From assembly GCA_027563935.2 (NCBI GenBank), contig CM050450.1, positions 25,407,439-25,471,438 on the forward strand: a stretch of 64,000 nt of DNA. The letters are read 5' to 3'. The position numbers and the translations under genes are program-made. The notes below the pieces were generated by a model. The model ran no database searches. It saw only the letters and a list, made by a program, of their open reading frames with translations, and had not been told where the DNA came from. Position 1 is the stretch's first letter. Each line of letters starts with the position of its first letter. Source of the stretch: Costus lasius (taxonomy: Eukaryota > Streptophyta > Magnoliopsida > Zingiberales > Costaceae). This document shows positions 23,479 to 33,254 of the stretch, one piece after another.

Positions 23479-26400
23479 ATGGCTACGAACACTGGCGGAT
23501 TATCACTGCGATCACTCCTTGATAAGGATAAGTTAGTTGGAACTAACTTTATGGACTGGCATCGGAATTTGAGGATAGTCCTCAAGCTCGAGAAGAAGCT
23601 GTATGTCCTTGAACAGCCTCTTCCTGCGGCTCCTCCGCCTAATGCCCGAACGGCAGACAGAGATGCTTTTAGAAAGCATCAGGATGACTCTTTGGAGGTT
23701 GCATGTCTTATGCTAGCCAGTATGGCACCTGAACTGCAGGTGCAATATGAGGAGCAGAACGCTTTTCAGATGATTACTCATCTGAAACAAATATTCGAGG
23801 CTCAGGCTAGAACTGAGAGATTTGACACCGCCAAAGCAGTCTTTCGGTGCAAGTTGTCTGAAGGTGCACCAGTGAGACCTCATGTTCTCAAACTCATTGG
23901 GACTGTGGATCATCTCAGGAGACTGGGACACACCATAGACAACGAGCTGGTTGTGGATCTTATTCTTCATTCCCTGCCCCCTAGCTTCAGTCCGTTTATC
24001 ATTAACTTCAACATGAACCGGATTGAGTGCACACGGGAGGAATTGATGAATATGCTCCAAACAGCCGAGCGAGAGATGGGTAAGACCAAACCCAATTCTG
24101 TTCTTTTGGTCCCTGCGACCAAGAAGATAAAGAAGAAGGGTAAAGCACGTGCTAAGAGCATTGCCAGAGGTCCTACCAAAGCACTGAAGAAAAGGGCGAA
24201 GAAGTCAAAGGAACAAAGGTGTTTCCACTGTGGCGAGCAGGGCCACTGGAGAAGGGACTGCAGGCAGCTTCAGAATGAGGAGAAGAAAGGCTTGGCCTTA
24301 ACTTCTGGCTCAGGTATTTATGTTACAGAAGTCAACCTTTCTACTTCTATGTCATGGGTATTGGATACCGCATGTGGAGGTCATATTTGTACAAATATGC
24401 AGGGGCTCAAGAAAAGTAGATCGGTGTGGCTTGGAGAGATTGACCTACGTGTTGGAAACGGGGCACAGGTTGCTGCTGTTGCTGTAGGTGTTTTGACTCT
24501 CTCCTTGCCTTCTGGACTTCAATTAGAACTAGACAATTGCTTTTGTGTACCTTCGCTAACAAAGAACATTGTATCCATTCCTTGCTTGGCGAGAAAAGGA
24601 TTTAAATTTGAAATAAATAAGAACTTCTGTTCTTTTTCATTTGCAAATATGTTCTATGGGAAGGGTACTTTGTGCAATGGTCTATATATCTTGGATATGG
24701 AAAGTTCTATTTGTAACATAAGCAATAAGAGGACCAAACTGAGTGGTTCAATTGGTGCTTTCCTATGGCACTGTCGATTAGCCCATATAAATAAGAATCG
24801 CATCCAACAACTCCATGCAAATGGATTGTTAGATTCAAGTTCCTTGGAGGAATTTGATACTTGTGAACCTTGTTTATTAGGGAAGATGACAAAGGCGCCC
24901 TTCACCAAGATTGGTGAGAGGGCAGAAGGTTTATTGGATCTCATACATACTGATGTGTGTGGGCCCTTCAATAAACAAGCCAGAGGAGGGTACAGCTACT
25001 TCATTACCTTTACTGATGACTTCAGTAGGTATGGTTATGTCTACTTAATGAGACATAAATCTGAATCCTTTGAGAAATTCAAGGAGTTCAAGAATGAAGT
25101 AGAGAACCAGCTTGGAAGATCCATTAAAGCTCTTCGATCAGATCGAGGTGGAGAATACCTGAGTGGTGAGTTCTTTGACTATCTGAGAGAGTGTGGGATC
25201 ATATCCCAACTCACTCCTCCTGGAACACCTCAATGGAATGGTGTGTCTGAAAGGAGAAATCGAACTTTATTGGATATGGTTCGATCCATGATGAGTCATG
25301 CAACTCTACCTTCATCATTCTGGGGGCATGCACTAGAAACAGCTTCTCTAATACTGAATAATGTTCCATCTAAGAGTGTCTCCAAAATACCATACGAGGT
25401 ATGGAGTGGAAGACGCCCTAATCTCACGTTTATCAGGATCTGGGGATGTGAGGCTTATGTCAAACGTCAGGATTCTAGCAAGCTAGAACCTAGATCTGAT
25501 AAGTGTGTGTTTGTGGGGTATCCTAAGGAAACTAAAGGATATTACTTCTATGTCCCAACCGAGAACAAAGTTTTTGTTGCTCGGGGTGCTGTCTTTGTAG
25601 AGAAAGAATTTCTTATGAAAGAAGTTAGTGGGAGGAAGTTTGACTTGGATGAGGTCCAAGTGCAAGCACAAGACAAAGAGATGGAATCTGAGCCACCTGC
25701 ACCGGTTGCTAGGCAACCTGAGGCTCAGACACAGGTCCCGCGTAGGTCTGGGAGAATTCGTCGTGCACCTGAGAGGTATGGGTCACTACCGACCCAACAC
25801 GATGGGATCTTCATCATTGAGGATGAACCTAGAACCTATGATGAGGCGGTCAGTGGACCGGACTCCGAGAAATGGCTTGACGCCATGAGATCTGAGATGG
25901 ATTCCATGTCGGCTAACCAAGTCTGGGATTTGGTTGAGCTGCCTGATGGGGTAAAACCCATAGGGTGTAAATGGGTCTTCAAGAAGAAGACAGACATGGA
26001 TGGCAAAATAGTTACCTATAAGGGTAGACTAGTGGCTAAAGGATTTAAACAAGTCCACGGGGTGGACTATGATGAAACCTTCTCGCCAGTTGCCATGATT
26101 AAATCCATTCGGATTCTGCTTGCTATAGCTGCATATCATGATTATGAGATATGGCAGATGGATGTGAAAACAGCGTTCCTTAACGGGAAGCTGACTGAGG
26201 ATGTGTATATGACACAACCTGATGGCTTCATCCATCCTGTAGAGGCTAATAAGGTCTGCAGGCTAAAGAGGTCCATCTATGGATTAAAGCAAGCATCTCG
26301 AAGTTGGAATCTTCGATTTGATGAGGCCGTGAGAGATTATGGTTTTATCAAAAGCGAAGATGACGCCTGTGTATACAGAAAATTCAGTGGGAGCTTGGTA

Positions 26401-27399
26401 ATTTTTCTGGTCTTGTATGTTGATGACATACTGCTCATCGGAAACGACATCCCTAGTCTTCAAGCTGTGAAGACATGGTTGGGGAAGTGTTTCAAGATGA
26501 AAGACTTAGGGGAGGCCGCCTATATTCTAGGCGTGAGGATGTACCGGGATAGATCCAAGAGGCTCTTGGCCCTTAGTCAAAGTACTTACATTGATAAGGT
26601 ACTGGAGAGGTTCTACATGGAGCAATCCAAGAAAGGATACCTTCCAGTGAGACATGGCCTTACTCTCTCAAAGAGCCAGTGTCCTACAACACAGGCTGAG
26701 AGGGATGACATGAGTCGAATTCCTTATGCTTCGGCAGTAGGATCGATCATGTATGCAATGTTATGTACTAGACCAGATGTGGCATATGCTATAAGCATAA
26801 CCAGCCGATACCAATCCAATCCAGGTCTACAGTACTGGGTGGCTGTAAAGAACATCCTAAAGTATCTGAGAAGAACTAAGGATTTGTTCATGGTCTATGG
26901 GGGACAGGAAGAGCTCAGTATGCAGGGCTATACTGACGCATCGTTCCAGTCTGACCCTGACGACTTTAGATCGCAGGCCGGCTATGTGTTCAAGATAAAT
27001 GGAGGCGCTGTATGTTGGAAGAGCTTCAAGCAATCCACCATAGCAGATTCTACAACCGAAGCTGAGTATGTGGCTGCTTCTGAGGCAGCCAAAGAAGCTG
27101 TTTGGATAAGGAAGTTCTTATGTGATCTTCAAGTGGTACCTAGTGCAATGGATCCCATTGAACTCTATTGTGACAACAATGGAGCAATTGCACAAGCCAA
27201 GGAACCACGGTCTCATCAAAGATCCAAACACATACTCAGAAGATTTCACCTGATCAGAGAGATCATTGACAGAGGTGATGTCAAGATTAGCAGAGTAGAC
27301 ACAGAGAATAATCTGGCAGACCCATTGACCAAGGCTTTGGCGCAGCAAAAGCATGAAGGTCACGCTAGAGATATGGGGTTGAGATTCCTCAACTTCTAG
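23479..27399 (+). CDS. gag-pol: Copia-A Gag-Pol polyprotein
   Basis: One uninterrupted 1306-residue frame encodes everything needed for retrotransposition. Gag (about 1-245) begins MATNTGGLSLRSLLD and is followed by a lysine-rich stretch and a CCHC knuckle at C248, C251, H256, C261. Protease: WVLDTACG, with D296-T297-A298 where DTG or DSG is usual. Integrase: zinc site H431, H436, C462, C465, then D492, D555, E591 (the D,D35E triad). RT: YVDD at 980-983. RNase H starts near YTDASF (D1153), with STTEAEYVAASEA and LYCDNNGAIAQ, and the protein ends MGLRFLNF. The ATG chosen is the first in frame and follows the leader. The stop lies 6 bases before the polypurine tract. No frameshift separates gag and pol, as is normal for plant copia. 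Function is well supported by motifs; activity is untested. Confidence 0.97.
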   Translation: MATNTGGLSLRSLLDKDKLVGTNFMDWHRNLRIVLKLEKKLYVLEQPLPAAPPPNARTADRDAFRKHQDDSLEVACLMLASMAPELQVQYEEQNAFQMITHLKQIFEAQARTERFDTAKAVFRCKLSEGAPVRPHVLKLIGTVDHLRRLGHTIDNELVVDLILHSLPPSFSPFIINFNMNRIECTREELMNMLQTAEREMGKTKPNSVLLVPATKKIKKKGKARAKSIARGPTKALKKRAKKSKEQRCFHCGEQGHWRRDCRQLQNEEKKGLALTSGSGIYVTEVNLSTSMSWVLDTACGGHICTNMQGLKKSRSVWLGEIDLRVGNGAQVAAVAVGVLTLSLPSGLQLELDNCFCVPSLTKNIVSIPCLARKGFKFEINKNFCSFSFANMFYGKGTLCNGLYILDMESSICNISNKRTKLSGSIGAFLWHCRLAHINKNRIQQLHANGLLDSSSLEEFDTCEPCLLGKMTKAPFTKIGERAEGLLDLIHTDVCGPFNKQARGGYSYFITFTDDFSRYGYVYLMRHKSESFEKFKEFKNEVENQLGRSIKALRSDRGGEYLSGEFFDYLRECGIISQLTPPGTPQWNGVSERRNRTLLDMVRSMMSHATLPSSFWGHALETASLILNNVPSKSVSKIPYEVWSGRRPNLTFIRIWGCEAYVKRQDSSKLEPRSDKCVFVGYPKETKGYYFYVPTENKVFVARGAVFVEKEFLMKEVSGRKFDLDEVQVQAQDKEMESEPPAPVARQPEAQTQVPRRSGRIRRAPERYGSLPTQHDGIFIIEDEPRTYDEAVSGPDSEKWLDAMRSEMDSMSANQVWDLVELPDGVKPIGCKWVFKKKTDMDGKIVTYKGRLVAKGFKQVHGVDYDETFSPVAMIKSIRILLAIAAYHDYEIWQMDVKTAFLNGKLTEDVYMTQPDGFIHPVEANKVCRLKRSIYGLKQASRSWNLRFDEAVRDYGFIKSEDDACVYRKFSGSLVIFLVLYVDDILLIGNDIPSLQAVKTWLGKCFKMKDLGEAAYILGVRMYRDRSKRLLALSQSTYIDKVLERFYMEQSKKGYLPVRHGLTLSKSQCPTTQAERDDMSRIPYASAVGSIMYAMLCTRPDVAYAISITSRYQSNPGLQYWVAVKNILKYLRRTKDLFMVYGGQEELSMQGYTDASFQSDPDDFRSQAGYVFKINGGAVCWKSFKQSTIADSTTEAEYVAASEAAKEAVWIRKFLCDLQVVPSAMDPIELYCDNNGAIAQAKEPRSHQRSKHILRRFHLIREIIDRGDVKISRVDTENNLADPLTKALAQQKHEGHARDMGLRFLNF

Positions 27400-27405
27400 G
27401 TCTTA

Positions 27406-27420
27406 GTGCAAGTGGGAGAT
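27406..27420 (+). promoter_or_regulatory. Copia-A polypurine tract
   Basis: gtgcaagtgggagat directly abuts the 3' LTR and primes plus-strand synthesis. Confidence 0.9.
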
Positions 27421-29374
27421 TGTTGGTGTATATGCCCTAGGACCTAGTTTTGGTCAACTTATGTACTACTTGACATTGATATTTATATATCATTCTGGCA
27501 TTGTCGTTATCATTGTTTGACTACACCTGCGATTGTGTACTTACATGATAATGTCCCTTGAGACAGATTGGATCTGTGCTCGAATTATAATCCCCAGTCG
27601 ATGTACCTTAGTGGATATGGGACAGCTATGGCACTTGAGAGACTGGTATGTGGGCTGGTTAGGCACGTGGTGCTAACGCAGACACATGGGTATATCATTG
27701 GGGATATACTGGATAGACCCGCTATGAGGCTATGACTTGGTGTCATGAGTTATCCTCATAAGTGACAGGAGATGCATTGATCCCTTGACTTGAGGTCATT
27801 AATCATTCTATATGGTTAGGGACTTGCTTTGATACAACCTAACACCTTGCCGTAGCTGGGAGGTCATAACGGTTGTTATTGAGCATGTCACGACCCATAT
27901 GAGAAGATCAATGGACAGACATAGGAATTGCCCCTTCCCTAAGGAAGTATGATATCCATGGAGCTCCTTTATGGTTCTATGACTGAGAGTGTATGGCCAT
28001 ACCCAGGTAAAAACCTGTTTTAGTCATAGCCATGTGATTGGATGAAAACAAGTGGTGACACACTTGTCCAATCGGATATCAGTACGGCAAAGAGACTATA
28101 ATGCATCTGTACCTAGTTGCGATGATGGGGATGTCGATGTCGATATCCATTCCAACGACCTGGGTAGCAGCAATGCACTGCTAGGTGCCACTCACTGCTT
28201 GTGATGACCTTTGGTCAGCACTGCCAGCGTCAGAGGAACCTACAGGGTTGCACACCTTGATACTTGAGTTCTCGTATTGATCGGGAAGCCTTATGATCGA
28301 GTTATTGGATAACTCGGATCTAATTGGGAGATTTCATCAGCGCCAATGGGCCTGATGAGATGGAAGAATGTTATTGGAGCCAAACTTCATTTTTGGCAGT
28401 TTGACCCGTATTTGACCATGGTTGGTCACATTTGGATTAGGGTTACATTGGATTGGATCCAAGGGCTTAATCAACCTATGCAATGATGTTTGGGCTAGCT
28501 CATTATCCAATGAGGCCCAATAACAAGTTCTCATAAAGAGATGAGAGGCTAAAAGGGTATAATGGGGACAAATCTTCTCCCCTAGGCGCCTATGGGCATA
28601 ATGGGGAGAAGTGGCGCAATTTGCTTCATAAGGAAGCAATTGGCGCCTCCCCCTTAATCTCTTATGGTATGAATGCTAATATGGCATTACTTGGGGCGCA
28701 AGGCAAGGCCTTGGCGCACAAAGAAAGACATGGGCTCTAAAAGGAATGGTTGAATGAGTATTATGGAAATGTCTTGGAGACTTTCCTTATCTCAAACCTT
28801 CTCATCATAGCCGCCCACTTGTCTTAATCCTAGCCTTTCATAAATCGCCTCTTGCCCTATAAAAGAGCACCTAGCCGAGCCCTCTTGTGTGCAATTAATT
28901 CCTTGAAGGCGTGAACACAAGGAGAGGGGCGAGTGCTTGGAGCAAGGGCGCATCTTCCTTCTTCCATAACCGCAAGCCACTTCCTCCTTTCCTCTTGGCG
29001 CAAGGAACATTAGTGCTTGGCGTTTTTGGATAGTCTTCCTTCTTCTCTTGGCACATCATCTCTCTTGGTGGCGCAAGTGAAGTAGAGTATCTCCCTAAGG
29101 CTTGGATCTTCTTCCCGAGGCTAGCACCGGGCGTGGAAGAAGAGAACTCAAGAGATCCGTGTGTGCGAGACTGCAGAGGGCGAACACTTTGGCGCCTTCA
29201 TTGACATCACTCTACATTGCTCTTAAGGTATTTCCTAACTCATCGTGTCGACTCCCTTGCATGCGATCTTCACTGGGTTTTTGGGACTGGCCTGTTTCGG
29301 GGACATTCTTCCGCTGCGAAAAATGTATGCCCATAACTCTGAAAATTGTAAAATGTCCCCGGGGTTTCCCAACA
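27421..29374 (+). repeat. Copia-A 3' LTR
   Basis: This 1954-bp LTR ends gtttcccaaca and is followed by the acaac duplication. It retains the 20 bases lost from the 5' LTR (around 29103-29122) and a TATA box at 28858-28865. Confidence 0.95.
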
Positions 29375-29379
29375 ACAAC

Positions 29380-30840
29380 ACGGTCTTTGATTCCTCAGAT
29401 GGCTGCCTCCATCTGGCTATCATATGCTCAATATGTAGCCTATATGGTCAAGCTGACCTGACCTACTTCCTGGACCACCAAGTGCTATGCTGAGCAACGA
29501 GAAGCGATAAATCCCTTCTCTGTAGCATGTAGGTGTAATCACGCACCGTCTGAAGATAGCTGGGCGTGCCCACTGAGTGGGTACAACACGGCCCCAACGA
29601 TAGTCAGAACAGTGAGGTTTCATGTCAGAAGGCAATCGAGCTTGATATTAACGTTGGATTTTATCGGTCTTTTATCTTCTTACTTTCATGCAAATTCTAC
29701 AGTGATAGCAGAAGAATAAAACATGCTTGTGCTAATATTACTTAAAACAGTAAATGAAAGCACCATTATCTTATGTGGTAAACGCCCATAAAAGCCTAAG
29801 TAAAACCCTAGTTTCACAAAAGTCTTCACTTGAGCTCTTTATGGGACTCTTGTACTTCATCTGGCCCAGCTCGGGCCCAATGCCCTCCAGGCAGTATGCG
29901 CCTGCTCTAGAGTCAAACTCTAGACCTCCCACCTGGTGAAGCCACTGACTGCAAGCACCTCTGCCATGTGTGCTCATGTGCTCATGTCTGATCAAATTAC
30001 ATTTTAATCTATCTAGACATGGTTTGACACGCAGGTCAATTACACATTTTCATAAAATAAAGTGTGATTCGCAGATCACAACAAAATTTATATTTAATTC
30101 CAGGCACGCAGGCCCCAGCACAGCACACAAAATAAGGGCAGCCCACATAAGATTAAATAAACACCCATTCAACATGTTAAACATGCAAACATGTGATCCA
30201 AATAGAAATAAAATTTTTGAAAAAACCCATGGCATAAATTTTATTTCCTTATGTACCCTACTACCTTACAACGGTCCATTAACAGGTATCCACTCGTTAG
30301 ACCAAGTCAGACCCACTGCCCTTGCATGCACCCAGTCATGACCGACTTGCGTTGACCACATGGTCAACTATGCATGCCTTAAGGGCTGAACGTCCCACAT
30401 GATTTCTGGCAAACGGGTGTGACCCCATGCCTTAATCATGATCGTTCACTAGGCGCCTCAATCAGACATCGCTACACGCCCTTCTCCAGCTGGCCGACCC
30501 ATCTAGGCTGTCAGATGGTCTGATTAGGCTATTGGGTCCAGACTTGACTGACGACTTCAACATTGTTAACCCGTCTAAGTCTTTGAAGTAGGCGCTTAGA
30601 TAGATCTAAGTGAGGGTCGCGCATGATGATGTTTTGATTGAAAACTTCTATGACAAGCGCAAGTAAAGATCACATGCATAAGCTTGAATGAAAAATACAT
30701 GTAGATCTAACATTTGGTATGAACACATAGCATGTATTTTCTCATGATAACAAAAGCATGCGCATCTAGTAGATCTACCAAAAGCATAAAATAAACATGG
30801 ATCACAAGATAGCAATCATATGTATCAAGTCAAAAACCAT
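29380..30840 (-). other. Copia-B 5' leader, PBS-proximal part
   Basis: This is the rest of B's untranslated leader, separated from 19572-19883 by copia-A. SL1 is at 29569-29581 (CCCAC, 3-base loop, GTGGG). With copia-A removed it lies 324 bases from SL4, the same as in the other elements. No coding frame with a recognisable domain is present. Confidence 0.75.
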
Positions 30841-30852
30841 GCTCTGATACCA
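30841..30852 (-). promoter_or_regulatory. Copia-B primer binding site (iMet tRNA)
   Basis: Minus-strand tggtatcagagc, two bases from the LTR edge at 30855. Confidence 0.93.
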
Positions 30853-30977
30853 ATTGAAAGTAACCCTAGGTCACATACGCATATAAAAGTTTTTCTTGCT
30901 TTACTAGGTCCAAAATCGAATGACTTAAACATATGATCAACTTTTATATGCGTATGTGACCTAGGGTTACTTTCAAT
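30853..30977. repeat. Perfect 37-bp inverted repeat in the copia-B 5' LTR
   Basis: Arms 30853-30889 and 30941-30977 are exact reverse complements across a 51-base spacer. The full-length LTR has only an imperfect partner for this arm (14775-14798), so the perfect palindrome arose together with the deletion. Confidence 0.92.
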
Positions 30978-31825
30978 GTCGGTAACGATAACATATGTTA
31001 TCACGATCAGAGAGGGGTATCTAGCAACACATCACTGTCTCCCGATATGAAGGAAAGAGTCTTCCAAGACTACTCCCAAACCATAGCACAAGTGTGAATC
31101 CAATTCACTCAGTATACATGTTCCCTTTGCCACTGGATGTTCTCGTTGGACAAGCCTGTCAAGCCTGTAATTCCAACACGATGAGAATGGTTAGCTCAGA
31201 TGAACATAGTCATCTGGGTATGGCCATACACTTTCTCAACCATCTCATCCGGAGGGGGCCCCAGTAGAACATCACACTCCAACTAGGAGAGGCAATCCTT
31301 TATCTATCACCAGTGTCCTAACATGACTCATGCCCACTATCCAAGATAATCCTTAACCATTATCCTTCAAATGATATTGAAGTACCTCAAGACAATGCCA
31401 ATCATCACTTAGTAACACAAGTGATCTCAAGTCAGAGGGAATATACCAATTGCTTGCTTATAAGGACTTATTCACATTGTGACAAACAATTGAATATCCT
31501 AAGTAGGGTCAGTCCAGTACATCCAATGCACCTATGTGTCTAAATCTTATTCCATGCTCGTAGCATCCTATAAGACCAGAACACATATTAGTCTCAATCA
31601 TATCAAGGCTGTCTCATGTTCACCAAGATATCTCGACTAAGGACAACTCTGAATGTCAGCAAAGCCGAACATCATTGAGACATTACTCAGAGGTATACAT
31701 ACAGCAGCAGACAATGCAACAATCTGAATAACAACAATTGCCTTTATAAACATATACTCAGTTTATACATGATACTGATAATAACCCAAGGCCTCAAACA
31801 TTAGCCTTAAGGGCATACCCCAACA
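30855..31825 (-). repeat. Copia-B 5' LTR with internal deletion
   Basis: At 971 bp against 1644 bp in the 3' LTR, it lacks the interval matching about 14097-14776. The 5' (right) part of the minus-strand reading is otherwise nearly identical to the 3' LTR. The deletion probably removes the promoter-proximal R/U5 sequence, so transcription from this LTR is doubtful. Confidence 0.93.
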
Positions 31826-31830
31826 GCAAC

Positions 31831-33254
31831 ATGCAAGAGTCATTCGGCTAAGCAAGGGTTTGAGGGGAATTAGGGTTTGGAGGTAAGGTAAGTCTCCAAG
31901 ATCTTACCATAAACCTTACCCTACTATCCATATGCGCCCAAGCTCTTTCCAAAAGAGCCATCAAGCCATATCAGCCCCAACACTTGCCATAGAGGCAAGA
32001 TACCATTAAAGGAAGAAGGGGGAGGCGCCTAATGCTTCCTTATGAAGCAACATGCGCCCACTTCACCCCATTATGCCCTTGGCGCCAATGGGGTGAAACT
32101 CTTCCCCATTATACCCTTTTAGCCTCTAATCTCTTCATGACAACTTATTATTGGGCCTCATTGGATAATGAGTTAGCCCAAACTTCATTCCATGGGTTGA
32201 TTAAGCCATTGGATCCAATCCAATGCAACCCTAATCAAAATGTGACCAATTTAGGTCAATTTCGGGTCAACCTGCCAAAAATGAAGTTTGGCTCCAATAA
32301 CTTTCTTCCAACTCATCAGGCCCATTGGTGCTGATGAAATCTTCAAAATTGATCCAAGTTATCCAATAACTTGATCATAAGGTTTCTGATTAAAGCAACG
32401 TCAAGAGTCTATTGCGTGTGACCCCGTAGGATCCATATGACGATGGCAATGATGTAAACACCATAAGTAGTGAGGGGTATCTAGCAACACATCACTACTA
32501 CCCATGTCATAGGATTTAAGTTATTATGGCAACAACTCCTAACAAGCAACGAGGATTCCCATTGCATTATAGATCCCTTTGCCTAAACTGATATCCTGCC
32601 ATTTGATTAATCTCAAGTTTATCAATCCAATACATTGGTCATGACTCAACAAGTGTGGCCACACATTCCTGTCATGCACCAATTAAGGTGGGGCGCTCCA
32701 AAGTGGATATCATGCTTCCTCTGAAGGAATGGGCAAATCCTACTATTGGTCATCCATGTCTCTACGTGACTTATGACATGCCCAATGACAGTCGTTTTGG
32801 TCCCCCAATTACGGAGAGACGTAAGACTGTATCAAAGCATATCCATCATCAAATCTAGACACGAATATCTCAAGTCTAAGGATCAATGCAAACCTCTTGC
32901 ATGTGAGATTGACTTGTTGACTAGACAAGTCAATCCTCACGGTGGATCACTCCAGTGCATCCAATGCACCTGTATGTCTGCGTTACTGTGCCCCGCACCT
33001 AACCAGCCCATACACCAGTCTCACATGTACCAAAGCTGTCCCATTTCTGCTATGGTACCTTGTTTGGGGATAGCTTATGAGAGTGGATCCAATCCAAACT
33101 CCTGGGACATTATATATGCAACTCAATACATCAACGCAGGTAGAGAAGTCTGCATAATAACGACCATGCCTCTATGTAGAATAATAATTCTATCAAAGTA
33201 CATTCAAACAATGCCTGACCATGTCCATACATTGGTCTGCAGGGCATATCCACC
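31831..33254 (-). repeat. Copia-C 5' LTR, distal part
   Basis: This continues 13209-14004 after the copia-B insertion and matches 7046-8466 of the left LTR. It should end ccaccaaca but breaks after ccacc and is joined to copia-D integrase sequence. Confidence 0.92.

Larger units (their letters stand above)
19884..29374 (+). mobile_element. Copia-A: complete, potentially autonomous Ty1/copia retrotransposon
   Basis: This 9491-bp element has LTRs 19884-21817 and 27421-29374 (tgttgg...caaca), perfect target duplications acaac (19879-19883 and 29375-29379), an iMet PBS, a 1.65 kb leader, one unbroken gag-pol and a polypurine tract abutting the 3' LTR. I count 30 substitutions and one 20-base indel between the LTRs (about 1.5%). 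It lies in the opposite orientation to its host, copia-B. It is the innermost layer and the only element here whose coding capacity is intact. Confidence 0.97.
14005..31825 (-). mobile_element. Copia-B: Ty1/copia retrotransposon, minus strand, host of A
   Basis: LTRs at 14005-15648 and 30855-31825 start tgaaagtaac and end taccccaaca on the plus strand, with perfect target duplications gcaac (14000-14004 and 31826-31830). Its own sequence is about 8.3 kb; copia-A occupies the rest. The gag-pol is nearly complete, with two amber stops. The 5' LTR has lost about 680 bases around its R/U5 part and gained a perfect inverted repeat. Only 8 substitutions separate about 950 aligned LTR bases. Confidence 0.95.
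6249..33254 (-). mobile_element. Copia-C: degraded Ty1/copia retrotransposon, minus strand, host of B and A
   Basis: The left LTR is 6249-8470. The right LTR is interrupted by copia-B and lies at 13209-14004 plus 31831-33254. LTRs start tgttagggaata; the left one ends ccaccaaca, whereas the right one is cut four bases short and joined directly to copia-D integrase sequence, so no right target duplication survives. PBS and PPT orientation show minus-strand transcription. LTRs differ by roughly 2-3% by eye, yet the internal region is far more decayed than that of B or D, with gag largely deleted. This suggests C was already non-autonomous when it inserted and was moved in trans. Confidence 0.9.
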
